Positions 8,826-16,879 of a stretch of 64,000 nt of DNA are shown piece by piece. This stretch comes from an uncultured Acidobacteriaceae bacterium (GTDB lineage Bacteria > Acidobacteriota > Terriglobia > Terriglobales > Acidobacteriaceae): contig CAIKND010000036.1 of the NCBI GenBank assembly GCA_903828675.1, positions 90,709-154,708 on the forward strand, given 5' to 3'. The notes beneath the pieces were generated by a model. The model searched no databases, had not been told where the DNA came from, and worked only from the letters and a program-made list of their open reading frames with translations. A program made the translations under genes and the position numbers. Within the stretch, counting starts at the first letter, position 1, and every line of letters starts with the position of its first letter.

Positions 8826-9878
8826 CTAAATCCCGAGAATCTTGCGGTTGGTTGCTGTATCGGCTGCGGCTCCTGCGAAGTCATCGAAGGCGCGATCAGT
8901 GACGCGGATGATGTGGTTGCGGATGAAGGGCGCACCTTCTGCCGCGCCGGCTTCGGGATGCTTGAGGCAGCACTCCCACTCCAGAACAGCCCAACCGGGA
9001 TAGTCGTACTGCGCGAGCTTGCTGAAGATCTGGCTGAAGTCGACCTGCCCGTCGCCGAGGGAGCGGAAGCGGCCGGGACGGTCAACCCAGTCCTGATAGC
9101 CGCCGTAGACGCCGGAACGGCCACTGGGGTGGAACTCCGCGTCCTTGACGTGGAACGCGCGGACGCGGTCGTGATAGAGATCGAGGAAGGCCAGAGAATC
9201 CATTTGCTGCAAGATCATGTGGCTGGGGTCGTAGAGGATGTTGGCGCGGGGATGATCGGCGACGGCGGCGAGGAAGCGCTCGAAGGTTGCGCCGTCATGG
9301 AGATCTTCGCCGGGGTGGAGTTCAAAGCAGACGTCAACTCCGGCTTCGTCGAATTGCTGGAGGATGGGGAGCCAGCGCGAAGCGAGTTCCTTGAAGGCTT
9401 CGTCGATAAGGCCAGCCGGGCGCTGCGGCCAAGGATAAAAGAAAGGCCAGGCGAGAGCGCCTGAGAAGGTGGCGTGCGCATTGAGGTGGAGATTGCGGCT
9501 GGCCCTGGCGGCGAAGCCCAATTGCTGAACTGCCCAGGCCTGGCGGCCTTTTACGTCATTGGCCAGCGCGGGCGGGGCGAAGCCGGCGAGCAGGACATCG
9601 AAGGCCGCATTGCTTGCGACAAGCTGCCCCTGCAGGTGGGTGGAAAGTTCGGTGACGGCGAGGCCGGCGGCGGAGGCGATGCCGAGGATTTCGTCGCAGT
9701 AGGTCTGACTCTCGGCGGCGAGTTGCAGATTGAAGAGGCGGCTGTCCCAGGTGGGAATCTGGATGCCGGTGAAGCCAAGCCCGGCAGCCCATTTTGCCAT
9801 GCCTTCCAGGCTGTTGAAGGGTGCGGCGTCGCCCGCAAACTGGGCAAGAAAGATTCCGGGGCCTTTGATGGTTTTCAT
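8826..9878 (-). CDS. Sugar phosphate isomerase/epimerase (xylose-isomerase-like TIM barrel)
   Basis: The 350-residue cytoplasmic protein has the AP-endonuclease-2/xylose-isomerase-like barrel. The expected divalent-metal ligands are visible at strand ends: Glu186 and His188 (CFELHPGED), Asp217 with His220 (YDPSH), His243 with Asp246 (FHVKDAEFH) and Glu300 (VLEWECC). It is the third gene in the minus-strand series after the GH127 and Gfo/Idh/MocA genes. This combination is common in sugar oxidation and isomerisation modules, but the exact sugar cannot be read from the sequence. A purine-rich GAGGAGAAG lies just before the ATG. A MITE-like element separates it from the oxidoreductase gene, so co-transcription is not certain. 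Confidence 0.85.
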   Translation of the reverse strand: MKTIKGPGIFLAQFAGDAAPFNSLEGMAKWAAGLGFTGIQIPTWDSRLFNLQLAAESQTYCDEILGIASAAGLAVTELSTHLQGQLVASNAAFDVLLAGFAPPALANDVKGRQAWAVQQLGFAARASRNLHLNAHATFSGALAWPFFYPWPQRPAGLIDEAFKELASRWLPILQQFDEAGVDVCFELHPGEDLHDGATFERFLAAVADHPRANILYDPSHMILQQMDSLAFLDLYHDRVRAFHVKDAEFHPSGRSGVYGGYQDWVDRPGRFRSLGDGQVDFSQIFSKLAQYDYPGWAVLEWECCLKHPEAGAAEGAPFIRNHIIRVTDRAFDDFAGAAADTATNRKILGI

Positions 9879-9903
9879 GGTTCTTCTCCTCTGCCGATGT
9901 TGC

Positions 9904-10055
9904 CTAGTGTCCTGTCTCTAAAGTTCTTTGTAAAATGCGCGAAAGAACAAAAGCAGATTCTTCGCTCACCACCCCCCGAACTGAAAAACGTTCGGGGCCC
10001 TGTTCACTCAGAATGACAGTCTCTTATGTCGTGAATTTCAGATTCAGGACATAAG
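9904..10055. mobile_element. MITE-like intergenic element, short copy
   Basis: The left end CTAGTGTCCTG and the right end CAGGACATAAG form imperfect terminal inverted repeats of about 23 bp. The interior contains a 30-nt stretch at 9947-9976 (beginning ACAAAAGCAGATTC) that recurs exactly at 16521-16550 in the longer copy. Both copies also share CGTTCG(G/A)GGCC, GTTCACTC and TCAGAATGACAG in the same order. A perfect 10-bp inverted repeat, CTCTTATGTC at 10021-10030 with GACATAAGAG at 10048-10057, lies at its right end. No coding capacity is present. Confidence 0.7.
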
Positions 10056-10070
10056 AGGGTTAAAGCCATC

Positions 10071-11216
10071 TTAGAACTCGACCCAGGTTTCCTTGCGGTT
10101 GCTTTCGATAACGCGGTCGATAAACCTCATGCCACGGACACCGGCGACGATGCCGGGGAGGGTGGCGGGCAGGGGGTTGGCCTGGCCCTGTTGCCATGCA
10201 ACCATCGCGTCGGCGAATTCGCGGTAGAGGACGGCGAAGGCTTCAAGATAGCCCTCTGGATGGCCGGAAGGAACGCGAGCGACGGCGAGCGCATCGACGC
10301 CAAGGTAAGGCGCGGCGGCGTGGTGAACTTCTTCCGGGCCATCGAGATTCTTGACGATGAGGCGGTTGGGGTCCTGCTGACGCCAGTCGATGGAGGCGGT
10401 CTCTCCGTAGATGCGCATGCGCATTTCATTGAGCTCGCCCGCAGCCACCTGGGAGCAGGCCAGGGTTCCGGCAGCGGCGTTGCCGAGCCGCAGGAAGGCA
10501 TTGCAATCATCGTCGAGGCGGCGGCCTTCGACCACGGAACGCAATGTGGCGTTAATGGCAGTAACCTGAAGTCCCGAAATGTATTCGAGCAGGTGAAAAG
10601 CGTGCGTGCCGATATCGCCGATAGCGCCGCCCTGGCCGTTCTGCGCGGGGTCAGCGCGCCACGCCGCCTGCTTGTGGCCGGTGGTTTCAACAGCTTTGGT
10701 CATCCAGCCCTGAAAGTATTCAACAGCGACCTTGCGGATTTTACCGAGGCGCCCACTGGCGCAGAGGTGGCGCGCTTCGCGAACCATGGCGTAGCCGGCA
10801 TAGGTGTGCGTGAGGCCGTAGGGCAGGCCAGATTTGAGGACCGCAGCTTCTAGCGCCTGCGCCTCAGGGTAGGTGGCGGTGGCAGGCTTGTCGCTCATGA
10901 CGGGAATGCCCGCCTCGATGGCCGCCAGCGCAATGGGCAGGTGGAGATGGTTGGGTGTGGTGATGACGACAAAGTCGATGGGGTCGGGGCGCTTGAGTTC
11001 GGACTCGATCATTTGCCGGTAGTCGGCATAGGCGCGGGCAGGCTCGATTCCGAACCTCTCGCCGGCTTGGCGTGAACGCTCGGCCGATTGCGAAAATGCC
11101 CCGGCGACCATTTGAATCTTTCCGTCCATTTCCGCAGCGATGCGATGCACCGGGCCAATAAACGCGCCCGGTCCTCCGCCGACCATACCCATACGCAATT
11201 TTCTCGAGATTGCCAT
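10071..11216 (-). CDS. Gfo/Idh/MocA family oxidoreductase
   Basis: This is a 381-residue NAD(P)-dependent sugar or inositol dehydrogenase-like protein. The N-terminal Rossmann fold shows MVGGGPGAFIGPVHR. The conserved lysine motif appears as SDKP with Lys110. The C-terminal half has GDIGTHAFHLLEY, the region that supplies the catalytic histidine in the family. The frame is open further upstream, to about 11267, but that extension runs through an intergenic repeat. I placed the start at the ATG at 11216 because AGGAGAAG sits about 6 nt before it. It follows the GH127 gene on the same strand, so the two may act on one released sugar. Confidence 0.9.
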   Translation of the reverse strand: MAISRKLRMGMVGGGPGAFIGPVHRIAAEMDGKIQMVAGAFSQSAERSRQAGERFGIEPARAYADYRQMIESELKRPDPIDFVVITTPNHLHLPIALAAIEAGIPVMSDKPATATYPEAQALEAAVLKSGLPYGLTHTYAGYAMVREARHLCASGRLGKIRKVAVEYFQGWMTKAVETTGHKQAAWRADPAQNGQGGAIGDIGTHAFHLLEYISGLQVTAINATLRSVVEGRRLDDDCNAFLRLGNAAAGTLACSQVAAGELNEMRMRIYGETASIDWRQQDPNRLIVKNLDGPEEVHHAAAPYLGVDALAVARVPSGHPEGYLEAFAVLYREFADAMVAWQQGQANPLPATLPGIVAGVRGMRFIDRVIESNRKETWVEF

Positions 11217-11243
11217 CGTTTGCTTCTCCTGTGTCGACATTCC

Positions 11244-11312
11244 CTCGGGGGCTAAAGCCCTCGTCAATTTTCAACTGCTTGCGGCACGACTAAAGCCGCG
11301 CCCTTTCAAAAC
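11244..11312. repeat. Intergenic dyad repeat, copy 2
   Basis: CTCGGGGGCTAAAGCCC is followed about 20 nt later by GCGGCACGACTAAAGCCGCG and CCCTTTCAAAAC. The layout and spacing match copy 1 at 8684-8752. The repeat fills most of the leader between the GH127 and Gfo/Idh/MocA genes, and it explains the spurious upstream extension of the latter's reading frame. Confidence 0.8.
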
Positions 11313-11445
11313 GTCGAATGACCCGAACCGGGCAGGTCTTTGACCGGCTGAATTTGTACCTCGCAGTTGAGGTTCTTGCTATCCCAGGTCTCCAAAGGCG
11401 AGGGACGTGGGGCACCCAGTTTCTCCTGTATGGCGCAGACAGTGC

Positions 11446-13389
11446 CTACGCCTTCGCGTTGACTTGCCAATAGACGGTGTAGCGCTCGTCCATGATCTGG
11501 TAGAGCGGTTTGAGTTGCAAGGTCTGGAGCTGGCCCGCGGTCCGGAAGCGAAGCGGGTCAGCCGTCTTCTCGACCCATGCGCCATTCACGGCTTCAATGC
11601 GGGGCATAACGGCATCGGTAAATTTTCCGGTATGGGAGGGCGTGGTCGGGCCATAGATCATATCGGTGGTGAGGGCGTCCTGTCCCATGGTGCCGGCCAG
11701 CACCAGCGGTCCGTACATCATGGCCTGAGCTGTGGAGTTGCCGGGCAGGGAGGTCGAGTGGAAGCGCATGGGCAGAGCGACTTCGATGCGATCGCCCTGC
11801 TGCCAGACACGATCGAGTTCGACATAGCCGTTGTCTCCCATGACGGCCTTTTCGGGCTTGTCGTTTACGCGCATCGAAACCCCGGCGCACCAGTAAGGAA
11901 CACGCACACGCAAGATGAGGCGGACGGGCCGAACCGCGTGAATAAGCAGGGTCGTCGACTCTTCCGCGGGAAACTGGGTGTGCTGGGTGAGGCGCAGGCC
12001 CTTCTCGGGCCACTCGACTTCACTGGCGGCAAACTGATTGACGTAGATGCCTTTGTCGTCGTGGAAATAGAGACTATCGCCGAGTTTGGCGTACTCCTCG
12101 ACGCCGCTGCCGGTGCAGCACCAGAACGAGTCAAAGGCGGTGCCGAAGGTCTTCCAGTAGCCGGGCTGCATGGGGACGTAATACATGAGCATTCCGTGCT
12201 CATCCTGGGTGCCCAGGCGCAGGTTCCAGAGCAGGCGCTCGTAGTAGTCCATGTAGCGGGCGTCGGGGCCCCAGCCGAAGAGGTGGCGGGAGAGCTTCAT
12301 CATGTTGTAACTGCAACAGCACTCCTCGGCGGCCGGGACGAGCTGGTTGGCCAGGTTGTCGGCGGTATGCCAGCCCTCTGCGTCGTCGGTGCTGAGGGGG
12401 ACGGTTGCGCCGGTTCCGCCGGTGCAGTAGGCGTGATGTTCAGCCACCATGTGCCAGAAGTTGCTGGCGATAGTGCGGTAGCGCTGGTCGTTGGAGACTT
12501 CGTAGCCGCGGGCCGCGCCGATGGCCTTGGGAATATTGGTATTGGAGTGGTGGCCGGAGAGCTTGTCGACTCCGGCAGCCAGCGGATCGAAGAACAGCTT
12601 GTGCTCGAATCGGAAGCCGAGATCACGGAAACGGCGCTCGCCGGTAACGGCGTAGAGGTTGAAGGAGACTTCGTTCATGCCGCCGTGTTCGACGAGTTGA
12701 ATCTTTGCCCACTCTTCGGCGCTGAGGGGCTCAACCCATTTGGCAGCCCAATCGGCCATGCGGACGCACATTCCAAGAGCCTGGGTATTGCCGCAATACA
12801 CGTACATATCCAGCAGGCCGGCCATGATCTTGTGGTAGGTGTAGAAGGGCGCCCAGACGCGCTGATTGCTTCTGAGCCGGTCATAAAAGCTGGCGGGATA
12901 GGCGCCTAGATAGCCGTCGCTGCGCTGGCATTTGGACAGCTCATCCACAAGCGCGTCGGCTTTCTGACGAAGAGGCTCGTCGCCGGTGCTGGCTGCCATC
13001 ATGGCGCAGGCTGAAAGATAATGGCCTCCCGTAAAGTGACCGCGCAACTCGCCATCCGGGGCCTCCCACCCGCCCAGCGGCTGCACAGTAGAAGGGCGGC
13101 CTGCGGTGAGCCGGAAGGAATGGAGCAGTCTATCGTTGGGCAGCATGTAGAGGTAGACGCGATTGCGCTCCTGGGCCTCGCGGAGCGGGCCGTAAAGGAG
13201 CCGGGTCTGACGCAACGGAAACGGCCTTGCTTTCCAGGACACGGCCTCATAGCCCATGTGGTTGGCGGCGCGTTCCGTGTCCACTACAGGGTCCTGAGCC
13301 AGAGCCCGCATGTCATGACCTGGCAGCAGCGCCACGCCCGCCATCGCTGTTGCCGATTGCACAAATCTTCGCCGGGTGAAGTCGTTCAT
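11446..13389 (-). CDS. GH127-type beta-L-arabinofuranosidase-like protein, Tat-exported
   Basis: The 647-residue protein starts with a twin-arginine leader (FTRRRFVQSATAMAGVALLPG). The core is an (alpha/alpha)6 barrel. Its cysteine sites match those of the GH127/DUF1680 family, where a Glu and three Cys bind zinc and one Cys is the nucleophile: EECCCSYN at about residues 355-362 and FWCCTGSG at about 423-430. Other family blocks are TNIPKAIGAARGYE and NQLVPAAEE. It probably removes beta-L-arabinofuranose from plant or glycoprotein glycans in the periplasm. The ATG at 13389 has GGAG 10 nt upstream. A TTG two codons earlier is the alternative start. Oxidoreductase and isomerase genes follow downstream. 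Confidence 0.9.
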   Translation of the reverse strand: MNDFTRRRFVQSATAMAGVALLPGHDMRALAQDPVVDTERAANHMGYEAVSWKARPFPLRQTRLLYGPLREAQERNRVYLYMLPNDRLLHSFRLTAGRPSTVQPLGGWEAPDGELRGHFTGGHYLSACAMMAASTGDEPLRQKADALVDELSKCQRSDGYLGAYPASFYDRLRSNQRVWAPFYTYHKIMAGLLDMYVYCGNTQALGMCVRMADWAAKWVEPLSAEEWAKIQLVEHGGMNEVSFNLYAVTGERRFRDLGFRFEHKLFFDPLAAGVDKLSGHHSNTNIPKAIGAARGYEVSNDQRYRTIASNFWHMVAEHHAYCTGGTGATVPLSTDDAEGWHTADNLANQLVPAAEECCCSYNMMKLSRHLFGWGPDARYMDYYERLLWNLRLGTQDEHGMLMYYVPMQPGYWKTFGTAFDSFWCCTGSGVEEYAKLGDSLYFHDDKGIYVNQFAASEVEWPEKGLRLTQHTQFPAEESTTLLIHAVRPVRLILRVRVPYWCAGVSMRVNDKPEKAVMGDNGYVELDRVWQQGDRIEVALPMRFHSTSLPGNSTAQAMMYGPLVLAGTMGQDALTTDMIYGPTTPSHTGKFTDAVMPRIEAVNGAWVEKTADPLRFRTAGQLQTLQLKPLYQIMDERYTVYWQVNAKA

Positions 13390-13774
13390 GAGCAAAGGTC
13401 TCCGCGAGCCAGTCTACACTACGCTCCGCACACGTTGTCAGTGAAGGACAGAGCCGCATCGGTGCAGGGCAATCGCAGTGGAAAGAGCTTGCGTTTGGAT
13501 TTGGAAGAAAAGCTGCTTGCGAGGCACGGAATGGGTGAAAAAAGGCACGACGGGCGGCTCGAAATGTGGCATTGGCTAGAGCCCGGCTTCATTTTGTGAG
13601 CGTTTTGCGGCCCGACTGAAGTCGCGCCCTGACACAAAACTCGCTTCGATGGAGTTTTTGCAGCAGACTGAGACGTTCCCTTTCCATGAAAACGCAAATG
13701 CGATTACCCTCCGCATCGATGAAGGTGATGGCAACCGCAACCGCGCACATTGACGCACAAAAAGGCCGGGGCGC
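13390..13774. other. Gene-free stretch between the GH127 and SDR genes
   Basis: No convincing gene is present. It holds the partial dyad repeat at 13607-13640. On the minus strand near 13690-13750 is a short frame reading ITFIDAEGNRICVF, which could be a remnant of a VOC-type protein but has no ribosome-binding site. It should contain the promoter of the GH127 gene, but no clear -35/-10 pair was found. Confidence 0.5.
13607..13640. repeat. Intergenic dyad repeat, partial copy 3
   Basis: GCGGCCCGACTGAAGTCGCG followed by CCCTGACACAAAAC matches the second half of copies 1 and 2. The first, GCTAAAGCCC half is missing. Confidence 0.65.
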
Positions 13775-14551
13775 TTAACAGTTGACACCGCTGGCGAGGA
13801 AACCTCCATCCACGACGATCACTTCGCCGGTGACAAAGGAGGCCGCGGCGGAAGCAAGGAAGACGGCGGGCCCAACGATCTCGCTGGGATTGCCGAAGCG
13901 GTGCATGGGGGTGCGCAAGAGGATCTCGTCGCCGCGCGGCGTGCCTAGAATCATGGCCGTGTTCAAGGGCGTGGGAAACACACCGGGGGCGAGGGCATTC
14001 ACGTTCACGCCGGTCCCGGCCAGTTCGATGGCCAGTGTCTTGGTGAGCGAGGCGACGGCGCTCTTGCTGGCCGAGTAGGCCGCTACGCGATAAAAACCCT
14101 TGAACGCGGCAATCGAAGCGATGTTGATGATGCGCCCGTATCCCGCGACGGCCATGGACCCGCCGAAGATCTGGCAGGCGCGCAGGGTTCCTGTGAGGTT
14201 GGTTTCCAATACACGGGACCAGTCAGCTTCGTCCACTTCAAGGGTGGGGACCTTTTGTGTAATGCCGGCGGCGTTGACCAGGATATCGACCTTGCCGAAG
14301 GCGGCGAGTACCGCATCGTGCAACCGCACGAGCGAGGCACGGTCAAGCACATCGCAGGTGGCCCGCAAGGAACGGCGGCCCAGTGCCTCAATCTCCGCGG
14401 CTACCGAATCCACCTGCGGCTGACGGCGCGAACTGGGGACGACGTTTGCTCCCGCCGCGGCCAGACCGAGCGCGATTTCACGGCCCAGGCCGGTGGTTCC
14501 GCCGGTGACGACCGCGACCTTGCCACTCAAATCGAAAAGATCATGACTCAT
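13775..14551 (-). CDS. SDR-family oxidoreductase (KduD/gluconate 5-dehydrogenase-like)
   Basis: The 258-residue classical short-chain dehydrogenase has a TGGTTGLG cofactor loop at 16-23, the NAAG block, Asn118, Ser146, and Tyr159-x3-Lys163 as catalytic residues. The C terminus has VTGEVIVVDGG, common to the family. It is encoded back to back with 2-keto-3-deoxygluconate kinase and KDPG aldolase genes, so a role in interconverting keto-sugar acids of uronate or gluconate breakdown is plausible. This is a context inference. The frame is open to 14608, but the ATG at 14551 is preceded by AGGAGC at suitable spacing, so I prefer it. The substrate cannot be told from sequence alone. Confidence 0.9.
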   Translation of the reverse strand: MSHDLFDLSGKVAVVTGGTTGLGREIALGLAAAGANVVPSSRRQPQVDSVAAEIEALGRRSLRATCDVLDRASLVRLHDAVLAAFGKVDILVNAAGITQKVPTLEVDEADWSRVLETNLTGTLRACQIFGGSMAVAGYGRIINIASIAAFKGFYRVAAYSASKSAVASLTKTLAIELAGTGVNVNALAPGVFPTPLNTAMILGTPRGDEILLRTPMHRFGNPSEIVGPAVFLASAAASFVTGEVIVVDGGFLASGVNC

Positions 14552-14715
14552 ACGATGTTGCTCCTTGATATGGATGAGGAGGCTGAAGTTGACTGAGAAA
14601 TTGGACAACGATCACTGCGGCCAAATCCAATTGGGAAAACAGTAACAGGATGAACGGCCGTCCCGCACCTCGATTCCGTCACAGACCTGTCACGGCAAGA
14701 TGCGATAAATTATTC

Positions 14716-15819
14716 ATGTCTATGAATACGATCATTGTTCCTGATTCTTCACGGCGCTGGGATTGCCTGAGCCTTGGCGAAGTGATGCTTCGCTTAGATC
14801 CTGGCGAGAGCCGCATCCACACCACACGGCAGTTTCAAGTGTGGGAGGGCGGCGGCGAATATAACGTAGCACGCGGTTTACGGCGGTGCTTTGGACTACA
14901 TACCGTGATTGCCACGGCACTGGCCGAGAACCCTGTGGGGCGGCTGGTGGAGGACTTTATTCTGCAGGGCGGGGTGGATACTTCCCTGCTCAAGTGGATT
15001 CCTTATGACGGAGTGGGACGCACGGTGCGCAACGGGCTGAACTTTACCGAGCGCGGCTACGGCGTGCGCGCGGCGGCAGGCTGCTCGGACCGCGGCAACA
15101 CGGCGGTGAGCCAGATAAAATCCGGCGATTTTGACTGGGAATCCATTTTTGGATCCGCCAACGGCGCACGCTGGTTCCATACCGGCGGCATCTTTGCGGC
15201 ACTATCGGCCTCGACGGCCCAGGTGGCCGTGGAAGCGATGGACGCGGCGCGCAAATATGGCACGCCGGTCTCCTACGATCTGAACTTCCGCGATTCGCTT
15301 TGGAAGGCAATCGGCGGCAAGGCCAAGGCACAGGAAGTGAATCGCGAGATAGTGCGCAAGGTGGACCTGCTGCTGGGCAACGAGGAAGATTTCTCGGCGA
15401 TGCTGGGCGTGAAGATCAAGGGCGTGAGCGAGGACTTCGACGAGCTGCCCATCGCAGGCTACGAAGAGATGCTGCGCGAAGTGGCGTCACTGTATCCCAA
15501 CCTGAAGCTGATTGCCAGCACGTTGCGTTCAGTGCACTCGGCCAGCAGGAATGCATGGGGCGCGATTGCACTGTATGAAGACAAGATTGTGCATGTGCCG
15601 CAGCGCGATATCGACATCCTGGACCGCGTGGGCGGAGGCGACAGCTTTGCTTCCGGCCTGGTCTATGGTCTGCTCGCCGGCAAAGGAATTGAGTGGGCGG
15701 TCAAGTGCGGCGTGGCTCATGGCGCGTTGGCAATGACTACGCCCGGCGATACCAGCATGGCATCGCTGGCAGAGGTTGAACGCATCATAAAGGGTGGGTC
15801 GGCGCGCATTGCGCGGTAG
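14716..15819 (+). CDS. kdgK: PfkB-family sugar kinase, probable 2-keto-3-deoxygluconate kinase
   Basis: This is a ribokinase-superfamily enzyme of about 367 residues. Its N terminus reads LSLGEVMLRLDPGESRI, typical of 2-keto-3-deoxygluconate kinases. The C-terminal anion hole and catalytic base are in DRVGGGDSFASGL. It should phosphorylate 2-keto-3-deoxygluconate to KDPG. The next gene, 22 nt downstream on the same strand, encodes KDPG aldolase, which strongly supports that step. The frame extends upstream to 14650, but homology begins after the two ATG codons at 14716 and 14722. Neither has a strong ribosome-binding site, so the exact start is uncertain. The protein is somewhat longer than typical KdgK because of insertions around residues 215-265. 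Confidence 0.85.
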   Translation: MSMNTIIVPDSSRRWDCLSLGEVMLRLDPGESRIHTTRQFQVWEGGGEYNVARGLRRCFGLHTVIATALAENPVGRLVEDFILQGGVDTSLLKWIPYDGVGRTVRNGLNFTERGYGVRAAAGCSDRGNTAVSQIKSGDFDWESIFGSANGARWFHTGGIFAALSASTAQVAVEAMDAARKYGTPVSYDLNFRDSLWKAIGGKAKAQEVNREIVRKVDLLLGNEEDFSAMLGVKIKGVSEDFDELPIAGYEEMLREVASLYPNLKLIASTLRSVHSASRNAWGAIALYEDKIVHVPQRDIDILDRVGGGDSFASGLVYGLLAGKGIEWAVKCGVAHGALAMTTPGDTSMASLAEVERIIKGGSARIAR

Positions 15820-15841
15820 ATCGCATTGAATAGAGGACAGA

Positions 15842-16489
15842 ATGCCCGAAACAACACAGGAAACGATCGAACGCGTAGGACTGATTCCGGTGCTGCGCGC
15901 ACGTAATTCGGCCCAGGGCCACGCCATTGTAAAGGCCATGCTTGCCGGCGGCGTCAATGTAGTTGAAGTGACGATGACCGTACCCGGTGCAGTGGATCTG
16001 CTGAGGGAGTTGAAGAAGGAGTACGGCAGCGAGTTGCTGCTCGGCTCCGGCACGGTGACCACGGCGGAGCAGTGCCAGGCCACCATCGATGCGGGTGCGG
16101 AGTTTGTTGTGAGCCCCAGCCTGCATCTGGAAGTAATCGCCACTACGAAGAAGAACGGCAAGGTCTCCTGCCCCGGCGCGCTAACGCCGACCGAGGCCAT
16201 CACAGCCTGGAACGCGGGCGCGGACTATGTGAAGATCTTTCCCTGCTCGGCGGTGGGCGGCGCGCCTTACCTGAAGGCTCTGCTGGCGCCGTTTCCGCAT
16301 CTCAAGCTGATTCCAACGGGCGGCGTAACGCTGCAAACTGCGGAGAGCTTTCTGCGGGCAGGCGCGCGGGCGTTGGGCGTGGGCAGCGACCTTGTGAACC
16401 TGGCAGCCGTGGACGCTGGACATCCGGAGACTATTACTGAAACCGCCAAGGCCTACTTGAAGATCTTTGCCGAGGTACGGAAGAAGTAG
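15842..16489 (+). CDS. eda: 2-dehydro-3-deoxyphosphogluconate aldolase (KDPG/KHG aldolase)
   Basis: The enzyme cleaves KDPG to pyruvate and glyceraldehyde 3-phosphate. The 215-residue class I aldolase has the expected residues: Arg19 (VLRAR), Glu42 (VVEVTM) as general acid/base, and Lys131 (DYVKIFPCSAVGG) as the Schiff-base lysine. GSGTV and IPTGGV phosphate-binding blocks are also present. GAGGA precedes the ATG, and only 22 nt separate it from the kinase gene, so the two form an operon. The stop codon abuts the left end of a MITE-like element. Confidence 0.95.
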   Translation: MPETTQETIERVGLIPVLRARNSAQGHAIVKAMLAGGVNVVEVTMTVPGAVDLLRELKKEYGSELLLGSGTVTTAEQCQATIDAGAEFVVSPSLHLEVIATTKKNGKVSCPGALTPTEAITAWNAGADYVKIFPCSAVGGAPYLKALLAPFPHLKLIPTGGVTLQTAESFLRAGARALGVGSDLVNLAAVDAGHPETITETAKAYLKIFAEVRKK

Positions 16490-16783
16490 CTAGTGTGGTG
16501 AGTCTGAAGTTCATCGAAGGACAAAAGCAGATTCTTCGCTCACCACCCCCAATCTCCACCCCGGAAAGCGTTCGAGGCCCCGTTCACTCCTGATGAACGG
16601 TCCGATTGAATGTTGTTCTGTCCCACCCATTCCGCAAAGAACGTGGAATGGATGGGGCACGGTGCTTAGTTGCGGGGTAGACGGCGGCCGTCCCCCCCCC
16701 GAACGTAACGCACTGCCGCGAGTAAAGCTGCCTCAGAATGACAGCCGATGTTTAGTGGAGAATTTTGGACTCAGGACACTAGC
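16489..16783. mobile_element. MITE-like intergenic element, long copy
   Basis: The left end GCTAGTGTGGTGAGTCTGAA and the right end GGACTCAGGACACTAGC are about 24-bp imperfect terminal inverted repeats. Core segments are shared with the copy at 9904-10055, including the exact 30-nt block 16521-16550. Relative to that copy it has about 110 extra bases. The extra part contains a hairpin-forming GTCCCACCCATTCC / GGAATGGATGGGGCAC pair and a nine-C run at 16692-16700. There is no open reading frame of note. The element occupies most of the 390-nt gap before the next gene, and 16784-16879 holds nothing else I can identify. Confidence 0.7.
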
Positions 16784-16879
16784 CGTAGACGCGTATAGAA
16801 TGAGGGGCGCGGCTTGATCCGAGCCCCTTATTGCTACCAAATCATGTAACTCAACCTCAGTTCTATCGAGCGTACTTCC

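Noticed and set aside
11407..12909. 500-codon open frame on the plus strand opposite the GH127 gene
   Set aside because: It is antisense to a protein with complete catalytic motifs, has no recognisable domain, and reflects the codon bias of the GC-rich opposite strand.
13690..13760. Short minus-strand frame with ITFIDAEGNRICVF resembling a VOC/glyoxalase end
   Set aside because: It is only about 50 codons, has no ribosome-binding site and overlaps a repeat. It could be a remnant but is too weak to list as a pseudogene.
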